Source of the DNA: an uncultured Campylobacter sp.
GTDB taxonomy: Bacteria; Campylobacterota; Campylobacteria; Campylobacterales; Campylobacteraceae
DNA length: 8,490 nucleotides
Assembly: GCF_937997465.1 (NCBI RefSeq)
Contig: NZ_CALKTQ010000131.1
Coordinates: forward strand, 1 to 8,490
Direction of reading: 5' to 3'
The position numbers were made by a program, and so were the translations under genes. How positions within the stretch are numbered: the first letter of the stretch is position 1; each line of letters begins with the position of its first letter. Under the pieces are notes generated by a model. That model saw only the letters and a program-made list of their open reading frames with translations, was not told where the DNA came from and searched no databases. This document shows positions 1-6,938 of the stretch, piece by piece.

Positions 1-1746
1 TTTCGTAAATTCTTTTACGCTATCTTTTTCTCTAAACAAAATCCCCGGCACCTTCCACGTGACGTAGCCTTTTTTAACTAGCTCCGCCAACAGCTCGGCG
101 TTGCCTTTTACTTGTTTGATTCTCCACTCGTCCATCGTGTTTGCCGAGTACTGCTCGTCTATCTTCATCCTGCGAGCTAGCTCTCTAAAGATATCGTAGC
201 CGTTTTTGGTGTCGCCGATAGGATCTACGACTTTGTTTCTTATCATATAGGCAGGTTTTTGACTCGACTTATCCTCGATGCCTTCGTCGCGCTCAAGGTA
301 AGTACTCTCGGGCAGTATCACGTCCGCCCATATCGCAAAATCGCTCATATAGATATCCGAGCACACGATAAAATCAAGCTTTTTTAGGCTCTCTATCGTA
401 GTTTCCGTGCCCGCGACGTTGATCGGGTGATTAAACCTTATACTAAACCAGCCTTTTACGGGATAAGGCTTCTCGCTTAGTATGGCTTGCGGGATCTCCA
501 TCAAGACGCCGTGACTTCTGCTGACGAATTTGTTTCGTCCGTCCTCGCCCGCAGCGTCTATTCTAGGCACTTTAGGTACTTTTATCGCGGCGTCCGGGTT
601 TGTGATCTCAGGGATTAGCTCTTCGCCGATTAGTTTGTTGTAAAATTTAGCCTTTTTACCGCCAAAAATTCCGCCCTTTTTCTCCCAGTTGCCCATCATC
701 GCGTTTGCCGTCATTATGGCTCTGGTGCGAATGTATTCGGCTCTAGTCGTAGTGGTGTTGTGACCGAAGTCGATGATGACTTTAGGTGCGGCTTTCCAGA
801 TTTCGCCAGCGATTCGCTCGACCGTTTTTGCAGGTATTCCCGTGATCGTTTCTTGCCACTGCGGAGTTGTGTCTTTGGTCGCTTCTACGACTTTGTCAAA
901 TCCAATCGTAAATTTCTCTATAAATTCTTTATCGTATGTGCCATTTTTGATCCATGTATGGATAAGGGCTAAAACAAATGCTAGATCGGTTCCCGGTTTT
1001 ACGGGTAGCCACTCGTCGGCTTTTGAAGCCACGACGCTAAAGCGCGGATCTAAAACCAGCAGCTTGGTATCTTCTTTCGCGGCCATTTTAGCTAGCTTTT
1101 TAGCGTCGGCGATGACGATGCCTTCAAAGAGATTGTGCCCGAAATTTACGACGTATTTTGCGTTGCCGAAGTCTCTTTTTAGCTTCGCATCGCCGTACAT
1201 ATGCTCGCAAACCATCTGATAAGTGATCGGACAACAGGAGAAGTGAGAAAAGCAGTTTGGCGAACCGTATGCGCTAGCAAAAGTCGTCATTAGCTTGTGC
1301 GTTTGGCTTGATTTTGCCGTAAACACAAAGCTCTCCGGCCCGTATTTTTCCTTGATCTCAAGCATTTTTTTAGCGACTAGATCTAGCGCCTCGTCCCAGC
1401 CCGCTTCGCGCCATTTGTTTTCGCCACGCTCGCCTACTCTGATGAGCGGTTTTACGATGCGCTGCGGATCGTAGAGCTGATTGTGCCCGCTGCCGCCCCT
1501 TGCGCACACGGAAGTCGCCGTGCCGCTTACCTTGCCGTTGCCTTGGATGAAGACGTTTTTGCCGTCTACAACCTTGGCCTCGATAGGACAGCGAGAAGAG
1601 CACATCTCGCAAAAACTATAAACGGTCTTATCGCCGCCTTCTAGCGCTTTGGCGCCGACGGCGCCTAAAGTACCGGGCGCGTAAGTCATAGCAAGCAAGC
1701 CCGTGGCGGTGGATGCTTTTAAGAAATTTCGCCTCGAAGTATCCAT
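1..1746 (-). CDS. phsA: Thiosulfate/polysulfide reductase catalytic subunit (molybdopterin oxidoreductase), 3' end outside window
   Basis: Catalytic subunit of a periplasmic respiratory reductase that reduces thiosulfate or polysulfide to sulfide with menaquinol-derived electrons; it belongs to the DMSO-reductase superfamily. The 582 codons in the window are open to the left edge, roughly three quarters of the family's usual 750 or so residues. Residues 4-10 (SRRNFLK) form a Tat signal, followed by a hydrophobic stretch to about residue 30. Cys46, Cys49, Cys53 and Cys81 fit the N-terminal [4Fe-4S] site (CX2CX3CX27C). The segment SHFSCCP at 167-173 holds the likely cysteine ligand to molybdenum (Cys171 or Cys172), as in PsrA/PhsA and unlike serine-ligand DMSO reductases. 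The ATG at 1746 follows AGGGAG at a 5-base gap. The electron-transfer and membrane-anchor subunits would be expected past the left edge. Thiosulfate versus polysulfide cannot be settled from sequence, so the symbol could equally be psrA. Confidence 0.88.
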   Translation of the reverse strand, partial: MDTSRRNFLKASTATGLLAMTYAPGTLGAVGAKALEGGDKTVYSFCEMCSSRCPIEAKVVDGKNVFIQGNGKVSGTATSVCARGGSGHNQLYDPQRIVKPLIRVGERGENKWREAGWDEALDLVAKKMLEIKEKYGPESFVFTAKSSQTHKLMTTFASAYGSPNCFSHFSCCPITYQMVCEHMYGDAKLKRDFGNAKYVVNFGHNLFEGIVIADAKKLAKMAAKEDTKLLVLDPRFSVVASKADEWLPVKPGTDLAFVLALIHTWIKNGTYDKEFIEKFTIGFDKVVEATKDTTPQWQETITGIPAKTVERIAGEIWKAAPKVIIDFGHNTTTTRAEYIRTRAIMTANAMMGNWEKKGGIFGGKKAKFYNKLIGEELIPEITNPDAAIKVPKVPRIDAAGEDGRNKFVSRSHGVLMEIPQAILSEKPYPVKGWFSIRFNHPINVAGTETTIESLKKLDFIVCSDIYMSDFAIWADVILPESTYLERDEGIEDKSSQKPAYMIRNKVVDPIGDTKNGYDIFRELARRMKIDEQYSANTMDEWRIKQVKGNAELLAELVKKGYVTWKVPGILFREKDSVKEFTK

Positions 1747-1751
1747 TTTTT

Positions 1752-1757
1752 CTCCCT
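1752..1757 (-). promoter_or_regulatory. Ribosome binding site of the reductase gene
   Basis: AGGGAG on the minus strand, five bases before the ATG at 1746. It is a strong Shine-Dalgarno match and supports that start, which also places the Tat motif right at the N-terminus. Confidence 0.75.
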
Positions 1758-1798
1758 TTTTGAAATAAATTTACCGAAATCTTAAATAATCAACGTAA

Positions 1799-1804
1799 AT
1801 TATA
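1799..1804 (-). promoter_or_regulatory. Putative -10 box of the reductase gene
   Basis: Perfect TATAAT on the minus strand, about 53 bases upstream of the reductase ATG. No convincing -35 hexamer is seen, as is usual for sigma-70 promoters in Campylobacter. The position is reasonable for a 5' leader of about 45 bases; there is no experimental support. Confidence 0.5.
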
Positions 1805-1836
1805 CGTAAATTTTTCGTATCAATATAAATTTTAAT

Positions 1837-1851
1837 TGATAACGATTATTT
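1837..1851. promoter_or_regulatory. Fur-box-like site
   Basis: TGATAACGATTATTT resembles the 7-1-7 Fur pattern TGATAAT-N-ATTATCA, matching 12 of 14 defined positions by eye. It lies about 33 bases upstream of the minus-strand -10 box at 1799-1804, above the usual -35 zone, so it need not act as a classical repressor site. An AT-rich chance match is possible. Confidence 0.35.
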
Positions 1852-1900
1852 CGTTTTTTAGGGGAAAAGCTTAAATTTAATTTCAAATTTGTCAAATTTA

Positions 1901-1933
1901 CAAATATCAAATTTTAACGGATGATGATATTTG
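1901..1933. repeat. Inverted repeat, 9-bp arms
   Basis: CAAATATCA (1901-1909) and TGATATTTG (1925-1933) are perfect reverse complements around a 15-base loop. It lies about 80 bases upstream of the hydrolase -10 box. No T-run follows on either strand, so a terminator is unlikely; an operator for a dimeric regulator is possible but unproven. Confidence 0.45.
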
Positions 1934-2011
1934 AGCTGCTGTTTGCTTAAATTTATAACTTAAAAAGTATTCTTGCGATTTCCGTCAAAAATTATTTTAA
2001 TTTTATTTGTA

Positions 2012-2017
2012 TATAAT
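2012..2017 (+). promoter_or_regulatory. Putative -10 box of the hydrolase gene
   Basis: TATAAT preceded by a T-rich stretch (1995-2010) and a TG two bases upstream, resembling the extended -10 organisation of Campylobacter promoters. It lies 30 bases before the ATG at 2047. AAAGG at 2034-2038 provides the ribosome binding site, eight bases from the start. Confidence 0.55.
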
Positions 2018-2046
2018 TCGCGTATTTTTTCAAAAAGGCAAATTTA

Positions 2047-2610
2047 ATGAAAAAGCAAATTTACATCATTCACGGCTACGACGCTTCGCCGCAAAGCCAC
2101 TGGTTTGGTTGGTTTAAAGAAAATATGCGCGGCATTGCCGAGGTAGAAATTTTAAAGATGCCAAATCCGCAAACGCCGAAGCTAAACGAGTGGCTAGAAA
2201 TGATGAAGCAAAACGTAAATTTGGGAAAGAATTCATTTATCATCGCTCACAGCCTGGGCACGATAACTAGCTTAAATTTTCTTAGCGGTTTTGCAAATTT
2301 GCCGAAATTTGGCGGTCTAATCCTCATATCGCCGTTTGACGAGCCGATTAAGGAATTTGCGATTTTAGATGAGTTTTGCAAGCCGCAAATCGCCTACGAA
2401 AAGATAAAATCAGCGACGAATTTTATAAAAGTAGTAGCCGCAAAAGACGACTATATCGTGCCCTGCGAGCTTAGCCTAAAGGTAGCGCTAAATTTAGGCG
2501 TAACGCCAGATATCTTTGAAAAAGGCGGACACTTTATGAGTGCGGACGGCTTTAGCAAATTTGAGTTTATATTAAATTTATTTAAACTTAAAGACGAAAA
2601 ATTATCATAA
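2047..2610 (+). CDS. RBBP9/YdeN-family serine hydrolase (alpha/beta fold)
   Basis: A 187-residue cytoplasmic protein of the small alpha/beta hydrolase family typified by RBBP9 and B. subtilis YdeN. The N-terminal strand and turn, IYIIHGYDASPQSHW (5-19), is the family hallmark. The nucleophile elbow is HSLG at 68-71 with Ser69; the acid is Asp134 or Asp135 in DDYIVP; the base is His162 in GGHF. All three triad members are present and the length is normal for the family (about 170-200), so the protein should be an active esterase-like enzyme. There is no signal peptide or membrane segment. Substrates in this family are mostly unknown and the neighbours do not suggest one. It has its own promoter upstream, and ccsBA starts 85 bases downstream with its own -10 box, so it is probably a single-gene unit. 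Confidence 0.87.
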   Translation: MKKQIYIIHGYDASPQSHWFGWFKENMRGIAEVEILKMPNPQTPKLNEWLEMMKQNVNLGKNSFIIAHSLGTITSLNFLSGFANLPKFGGLILISPFDEPIKEFAILDEFCKPQIAYEKIKSATNFIKVVAAKDDYIVPCELSLKVALNLGVTPDIFEKGGHFMSADGFSKFEFILNLFKLKDEKLS

Positions 2611-2649
2611 AATAATAACTAAAAAGTAAGATTATTTAAAAAAAATTAC

Positions 2650-2655
2650 TATAAT
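2650..2655 (+). promoter_or_regulatory. Putative -10 box of ccsBA
   Basis: Perfect TATAAT 41 bases before the ccsBA TTG start, within an A/T-rich stretch (2611-2655) that follows the hydrolase stop. No -35 box is evident. It implies that ccsBA is transcribed independently of the hydrolase, although readthrough is possible because no hairpin terminator is visible between them. Confidence 0.55.
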
Positions 2656-2684
2656 GTGCATTTTGATTTACTAAATTTATGTTC

Positions 2685-2689
2685 AAGGA
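2685..2689 (+). promoter_or_regulatory. Ribosome binding site fixing a TTG start for ccsBA
   Basis: AAGGA six bases before TTG at 2696. The nearby ATG at 2679 is in another frame and stops after six codons, so it cannot start this gene. The first in-frame ATG (residue 11) would cut into the first membrane helix. TTG is therefore the supported start. Confidence 0.7.
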
Positions 2690-2695
2690 TCTGTT

Positions 2696-5600
2696 TTGAG
2701 CGAGTTAAAATCCCTATTTTTCAGTATGACGTCGGCTGTCGTGCTACTTGTTATATTTGCTATCGGTAGCGGCGCGGCGACGATAATAGAAAGCTACTAC
2801 GACACAAAAAGCGCGTGGGCAGCGATTTACGGAGCGAGTTGGTTTGCTTTGGTACAGGTGCTTTTAGGCATAAATTTGGCTTACAATATTTTTAGATACA
2901 ACCTTTTAAGAAAAGAAAAACTGCCCGTTTTGATATTTCACGTTAGCTTTTTGTTTATGCTACTTGGAGCCGCGATGACGCGATATCTTGGCTTTGAGGG
3001 CAACATTCACATCAGAGAAAACGAAACCTCAAACGCGGTATTTGGATCCATATCTAGAATAGAAATCGCAGCCGAAAAAGACGGTCAAATTTACTCAAAC
3101 TCGATCCCAAAACAAATCACTTCCATCGGCTCAAACGACTTTAACTTGCCGCTTGAAATCGCGGGTAAAAAAGCAAATTTAACCTTTGAAGGATACTACA
3201 AAAAAGCGGAAACCGAGTACTACGAAGCGGAAAAAGGCGAACCGCTCGTTAGGCTTGCAGTATCAAGCCCAGACTCAAAAGAAGAAATAAGCCTGCAAGC
3301 CGGCGAAACTCGCGAGGTGGGCGGCGTTAGCTTTGCATTCGACGCGCAGCCGCTACTTGAAAATTTCGTCAAAATCGAGCTAAAAGATGGCAAATTTTAT
3401 CTAACTTCAAACCAAAACATCGGCTACTTTACGATGGCGACGAATGAAAAAGGCGAGTACGAAAAAGATAAAGCGACCGAGTTTTTACCGATGCAGCTCT
3501 ATACGGTCACGGACGTAAATTTCGTTCCAAAATCATTGCTAACAAAAGCTGCCAAGCGAGTCGTGAGCAAAAACGGCGAGTATGACGCGTTGGTTGCAAA
3601 TTTGACGTTTGACGGCCAGACGCAGCAGCTTATGCTCTACGAAAACAGCTACATACCAGCTAAAGCCAGGATCGACGGCGTGCTTTTTAACGTTTACTGG
3701 GGCTCAAAGATGGTCGAGCTTCCATTTTCGTTAAAGCTTGAAGACTTCGAGCTTAAGCGCTATCCGGGTTCAAATTCGCCGATGAGCTATTCTAGCGACG
3801 TCATCGTCGAGGACTCTAGGAGCGGAAACTACCCGTATAAAATTTACATGAACCACGTACTAGATCACGACGGATATAGATTTTTCCAAAGCAGCTACGA
3901 CCAAGACGAGCTTGGCACCGTACTATCGGTAAACCGCGACCCAGGCAAGATTCCGACCTACATCGGCTACTTTTTGCTAGGACTTGGGCTATTTTTCAAC
4001 ATCGTAAATCCTCGCTCGCGCTTTAGAAAACTAGCTAAAATGATAAACGAAGATGCCGTTAAAAAAGTCGCTAGCTTTGTTCTAGTAGCCTGCTTTGCGG
4101 CATTTGCTCCGAGCAAAACCTACGCGGCCGATAACGCTAGAAACATCGATGCAAACCACGCAAAAGAGCTCTCTACGCTAATTATCCAAAGCGCCGACGG
4201 CAGAATGAAGCCTTTTGACACCGTAGCAAGAGAAATTTTAAACAAGATCCACCGCAGCGATACGCTAGACGGCCTAAATGCAAACCAAGCCATACTTTCT
4301 ATGATGATAAACGCCCCGTACTGGCGCGACGTGCCGATAATCTACGTCGGAAATAAAGAGCTAAAAAAGCTAATCGGCATAGACGAAAAGGCTAAATACG
4401 CTAGCTATAACGACTTTTTTGCAAGCGATAAAGACGGTAAAATCATCTACAAACTAAACAAATTTGCCGAAGCCGCAAACCGCAAAACTCCGGGCGAGCG
4501 AGGCACGTTTGATAAAGACTTGCAAAAAGTGGACGAGCGCCTAAATATCCTTTACATGGTGTTTATAGGCGAAGTCTTTACTATGTTTCCAAAGATGGAC
4601 GACCCGAATAACAAATGGTACGGTATAGCCTCAGCCATGATGTATCTTCCTAAAAACGAGAGCGAGCCGATCGGCAGAATGCTAAGAAGCTATTTCACTA
4701 GCGTTGCCGAAGCTACAGAAAACAACAACTGGCGCAGTGCAAATCAAGCTCTAGCCGAGATCAAAACCTATCAGCAAGAATACGGCAAAGCGGTCATCCC
4801 GGGCGAAAAACGCATCGAGATGGAGCTGTTTTTTAACGAGTATAAAATTTTCGAGTCGCTAACGCCGATATATCTTTTGGCAGGATTTGGGCTTTTATGC
4901 TTCGTGTTTGCTAAGATGGCAAGGCCTAAACTAAATATAAAATGGCTCTTTGGTATAGTTTACGGCGTGAATATCTTAGCGTTTTTGCTGCATACCTTTG
5001 GCATCGGTATACGCTGGTATATCGCCGAGCACGCGCCGTGGAGCAATGCCTACGAATCGATGATCTACATCGCTTGGGCGCTTAGCTTATCAGGTCTAGT
5101 GTTCTCACGCCAAAGTCCGATAGCTATGGCTCTAACCTCGATTTTAGCGGGCATTACGCTATTTGTCGCGCACCTTAGTTGGATGGATCCGCAGATCACC
5201 ACTCTAGTGCCTGTGCTTCAGAGCTACTGGCTAACGATCCACGTCTCGGTTATCACGGCTAGTTACGGATTTTTGGGACTTTGCTCGCTGCTGGGTATGT
5301 TTACGCTCGTACTTTTTGCTATGCAAGGCGGTAAAGAGCATAAGGAAATTTCGCGAAATATCCTAGAAGCCACGCGTATAAACGAGATGGCGATGATACT
5401 GGGTCTTAGCCTGCTTACGATGGGCAACTTCCTGGGCGGCGTTTGGGCGAACGAGAGTTGGGGTCGCTACTGGGGCTGGGATAGTAAGGAGACGTGGGCG
5501 CTGGTTTCTATTTTAGTTTATGCAGCGGTTTTACACATCAGATTTATCCCTAAACTAAACAGCCAGTACGCATTTGCCGTGACTTCGATGTTTGCTTATT

Positions 5601-5773
5601 GGTCGATCATAATGACCTATTTTGGCGTAAACTTCTACCTAAGCGGTATGCACTCGTATGCTGCTGGCGAGCCGGTGCCGGTGCCGACTTTTGTGTGGGT
5701 GGGCGCGCTTTTGATGGTCTTGATAGCTGTTGTGGCGTATTTTAGAAAACCAGATAAAACGGTGAAACTATAA
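2696..5773 (+). CDS. ccsBA: Fused cytochrome c biogenesis protein CcsBA (system II haem exporter/lyase)
   Basis: A 1025-residue inner-membrane protein that carries haem to the periplasm and attaches it to CXXCH motifs of apocytochromes c. The N-terminal ResB/CcsB part has membrane helices near 8-30, 45-66 and 77-98, a large periplasmic region (about 99-418) and a helix near 420-437. A second periplasmic region (about 478-720) leads into the CcsA part, which has many helices. The tryptophan-rich haem-binding WWD segment lies at 917-934 (WANESWGRYWGWDSKETW). By position, the four conserved histidines are His82 and His947 (membrane pair) and His849 and His986 (periplasmic pair flanking WWD), so it should be functional. 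Length is usual for Campylobacterota fusions. Some relatives keep several copies with different substrates (such as NrfI); which type this is cannot be told. It overlaps the next gene by one base. Confidence 0.95.
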   Translation: MSELKSLFFSMTSAVVLLVIFAIGSGAATIIESYYDTKSAWAAIYGASWFALVQVLLGINLAYNIFRYNLLRKEKLPVLIFHVSFLFMLLGAAMTRYLGFEGNIHIRENETSNAVFGSISRIEIAAEKDGQIYSNSIPKQITSIGSNDFNLPLEIAGKKANLTFEGYYKKAETEYYEAEKGEPLVRLAVSSPDSKEEISLQAGETREVGGVSFAFDAQPLLENFVKIELKDGKFYLTSNQNIGYFTMATNEKGEYEKDKATEFLPMQLYTVTDVNFVPKSLLTKAAKRVVSKNGEYDALVANLTFDGQTQQLMLYENSYIPAKARIDGVLFNVYWGSKMVELPFSLKLEDFELKRYPGSNSPMSYSSDVIVEDSRSGNYPYKIYMNHVLDHDGYRFFQSSYDQDELGTVLSVNRDPGKIPTYIGYFLLGLGLFFNIVNPRSRFRKLAKMINEDAVKKVASFVLVACFAAFAPSKTYAADNARNIDANHAKELSTLIIQSADGRMKPFDTVAREILNKIHRSDTLDGLNANQAILSMMINAPYWRDVPIIYVGNKELKKLIGIDEKAKYASYNDFFASDKDGKIIYKLNKFAEAANRKTPGERGTFDKDLQKVDERLNILYMVFIGEVFTMFPKMDDPNNKWYGIASAMMYLPKNESEPIGRMLRSYFTSVAEATENNNWRSANQALAEIKTYQQEYGKAVIPGEKRIEMELFFNEYKIFESLTPIYLLAGFGLLCFVFAKMARPKLNIKWLFGIVYGVNILAFLLHTFGIGIRWYIAEHAPWSNAYESMIYIAWALSLSGLVFSRQSPIAMALTSILAGITLFVAHLSWMDPQITTLVPVLQSYWLTIHVSVITASYGFLGLCSLLGMFTLVLFAMQGGKEHKEISRNILEATRINEMAMILGLSLLTMGNFLGGVWANESWGRYWGWDSKETWALVSILVYAAVLHIRFIPKLNSQYAFAVTSMFAYWSIIMTYFGVNFYLSGMHSYAAGEPVPVPTFVWVGALLMVLIAVVAYFRKPDKTVKL

Positions 5774-6204
5774 TGAATCAAACTACTATAGTAATAATTC
5801 TAGCGACGATTCTTTTGATGCTCGTCGCTTCCCTTATTTTTATGGCGGTTAAGCTAGGTAGCGACAAAATCGCAGCCAACAATGCGGCAAAAGAAGCCGC
5901 CAATCGAGGCATCACACTAGATGATTTACTCGCCGTAGCAAACGATCCAGGCACTAGCAAAAATAGGTTATTTTCTATTTTGAGGACATTTTATTCAAAT
6001 TTTAGGTTACCGCCTAAAAAAGACGGCATAGCGCCCGAGGATGCAAAAGAGTATTTAAATTTTATTCTAGCTATAGCTTCACATAAAAATGCCGACGCCA
6101 AACTAATAGCTTTTATGACTAACGAACTAAAAAAGAAAAATCCTGAATACGCAAGAGAGATCGATGCCTACGAGCAAAAAGGTATGTCGCAAACAAAAAA
6201 ATAA
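5773..6204 (+). CDS. Small one-pass membrane protein, translationally coupled to ccsBA
   Basis: I do not recognise a named family for this 143-residue protein. Residues 5-27 form one hydrophobic helix, and Lys27 and the following charged residues suggest an N-out, C-in anchor. The rest (about 28-143) is hydrophilic and mostly helical: an Ala/Asn/Lys-rich linker (31-45), a core at 47-77, a basic Pro-Pro-Lys-Lys turn at 80-83, a second helical part (87-125) and a Lys-rich tail. There are no cysteines or CXXC/CXXCH motifs, so it is neither a thioredoxin nor a cytochrome. Its ATG shares one base with the ccsBA stop (TAATG), with GGTGA about seven bases upstream, which points to coupled translation and fixed stoichiometry with CcsBA. 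A role in cytochrome c assembly is inferred from this context only. Confidence 0.85.
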   Translation: MNQTTIVIILATILLMLVASLIFMAVKLGSDKIAANNAAKEAANRGITLDDLLAVANDPGTSKNRLFSILRTFYSNFRLPPKKDGIAPEDAKEYLNFILAIASHKNADAKLIAFMTNELKKKNPEYAREIDAYEQKGMSQTKK

Positions 6205-6216
6205 ACTCTAGCTAAT

Positions 6217-6327
6217 TTATTTTGTTTTAAATTTACTATTGAGTTCTGATTTTAGATAACCAAAGACTCCCGTAAATAGCCCCCCTAAAAACACACAAAC
6301 TAATATAGAGTACTTAGGCGGTAAATT
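6217..6327 (-). pseudogene. Possible C-terminal remnant of a Wzz-like chain-length determinant
   Basis: The minus strand reads 36 codons with no start, opening after a stop at 6328-6330 and ending at TAA 6217-6219. The peptide has a Pro-Pro-Lys turn, then one glycine-rich membrane helix (ILVCVFLGGLFTGVFGYL), then a basic tail ending KFKTK. This Pro-Lys, LGG-containing helix and short cytoplasmic tail is the layout of the C-terminus of Wzz-type polysaccharide chain-length regulators. PgpA occupies the DNA upstream, so the rest of the gene is missing. A run of six G (coding strand, 6280-6285) lies within the helix. The family call rests on pattern and a very short segment, and chance is not excluded. 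Confidence 0.35.
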
Positions 6328-6358
6328 TTAATGGGATTTGATTTTAATAACCGCCTAA
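6314..6358. repeat. Inverted repeat, 9-bp GC-rich arms, 27-base loop
   Basis: TTAGGCGGT (6314-6322) and ACCGCCTAA (6350-6358) are perfect reverse complements. The repeat lies between the convergent 5773-6204 gene and pgpA, just after the pgpA stop. On neither strand is the hairpin followed by a T-run, so it is not a standard intrinsic terminator, though it could stabilise or weakly terminate either transcript. The loop also contains two direct copies of ATTTTAAT. Confidence 0.55.
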
Positions 6359-6374
6359 AAATCGCCAAATAAAC

Positions 6375-6872
6375 TTACTTCACAAACGGCAGCTCAAATT
6401 TAATCCACTCGTAGTCTAGTCCGATTTTCGTCACAGCCTCGTAGCAAATCGCGCTAAGAAGCCCCGCAAAAAGCCCTGCTAGCATATCATCACCCATCAC
6501 GCCCAGCCCGCCTTTTACGTTTTTGTCGATGCGGCCGATCACGGATGGCTTTAGGATGTCAAACGCCCTAAAAAACAGAACCGAGAGCACAAACTGCACC
6601 GCCGTGGCGCCGCTGATAGAAATCGCCAGCCAAACGCCAGCAACCTCGTCTATCACGATACTGCCGTGATCGTGCACGCCGGTTTTTGCTTCATAATCGT
6701 CGATGATCTTGATGCTATATAAAAAAAGACAAATCGAAACTAAAAACAGCGTGGAAGTGGGCAAAAACATCAAAAATCCATACGCCGCAACTGCGCCAGC
6801 TAGCGAGCCCACCGTGCCGGGGGCCTTAGGGCTCAGCCCAGCGCCAAAAAACGTTAAAAATAACCTTTGCAT
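6375..6872 (-). CDS. pgpA: Phosphatidylglycerophosphatase A
   Basis: A 165-residue inner-membrane enzyme that removes the terminal phosphate from phosphatidylglycerophosphate to give phosphatidylglycerol, the last step of that lipid's synthesis. The family motifs are all present: SPKAPGTVGS (14-23), the acidic IVIDEVAG (72-79, with Asp75 and Glu76), FRAFDILKP (101-109) and GLGVMGDDMLAG (122-133, with Asp128 and Asp129). Hydrophobic segments near 22-38, 40-55, 77-100 and 130-147 fit the membrane topology. Length is typical. An in-frame TTG at 6890 would add six residues, but the ATG at 6872 has AAGGA five bases before it and begins right at the conserved region, so it is preferred. In C. jejuni, as I recall, pgpA follows the ATP-sulfurylase-like gene; the same order is kept here but with a long spacer between them. 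Confidence 0.93.
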   Translation of the reverse strand: MQRLFLTFFGAGLSPKAPGTVGSLAGAVAAYGFLMFLPTSTLFLVSICLFLYSIKIIDDYEAKTGVHDHGSIVIDEVAGVWLAISISGATAVQFVLSVLFFRAFDILKPSVIGRIDKNVKGGLGVMGDDMLAGLFAGLLSAICYEAVTKIGLDYEWIKFELPFVK

Positions 6873-6877
6873 ATTTT

Positions 6878-6882
6878 TCCTT
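6878..6882 (-). promoter_or_regulatory. Ribosome binding site fixing the pgpA start
   Basis: AAGGA on the minus strand, five bases before ATG 6872. The alternative in-frame TTG at 6890 lies upstream of this site and would leave it inside the coding region, so the ATG is supported. Confidence 0.7.
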
Positions 6883-6932
6883 GAAATCAAATTTAAATAA
6901 TGTAGTGCTTTTGTTCGCCGATTTTTAGTGCG

Positions 6933-6938
6933 ATTTTA
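6933..6938 (-). promoter_or_regulatory. Putative extended -10 box of pgpA
   Basis: TGCTAAAAT on the minus strand (hexamer TAAAAT plus upstream TG) lies about 60 bases before the pgpA ATG, giving a predicted leader near 55 bases. Its presence after a 680-base gap fits pgpA having its own promoter. Confidence 0.4.

Larger units (their letters stand above)
1747..2046. other. Divergent intergenic region between the reductase and the hydrolase
   Basis: This 300-base AT-rich spacer separates two divergently transcribed genes. It has no open frame that looks coding. It holds one -10-like box per strand, a Fur-box-like sequence at 1837-1851, a perfect 9-base inverted repeat at 1901-1909/1925-1933 and eight copies of AAATTT (from 1767, 1808, 1827, 1873, 1885, 1894, 1909 and 1949). 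Control of both neighbours is therefore likely to sit here. Confidence 0.8.

Noticed and set aside
760..1219. Two plus-strand open frames (760-972 and 773-1219) opposite the reductase gene
   Set aside because: They lie wholly antisense to a frame with clear family motifs, and their products are Ser/Phe-rich with no ribosome binding site or recognisable motif.
1370..1612. Minus-strand 80-codon frame within the reductase gene
   Set aside because: It is an Arg/Gln-rich shadow in another frame across the reductase iron-sulfur region, which is clearly coding in its own frame.
1793..1811. Tandem ACGTAAAT copies as a regulator site or CRISPR-like repeat
   Set aside because: There are only two 8-base copies overlapping the reductase -10 box, which is too little to call either.
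5778..5960. Minus-strand 60-codon frame opposite the small membrane protein gene
   Set aside because: It is antisense to a better-supported gene; its hydrophobic end merely mirrors the membrane helix codons.
6280..6285. Phase-variable homopolymer (six C on the plus strand)
   Set aside because: Campylobacter contingency tracts are usually eight or more G/C, and this one lies in a fragment without a start codon.
6314..6358. Intrinsic terminator for the converging transcripts
   Set aside because: The stem is good, but neither strand has a T-run after it and the 27-base loop is long.
6703..6900. Plus-strand 65-codon frame opposite pgpA
   Set aside because: It is antisense to the PgpA N-terminus, whose motifs are intact, and has no coding features.
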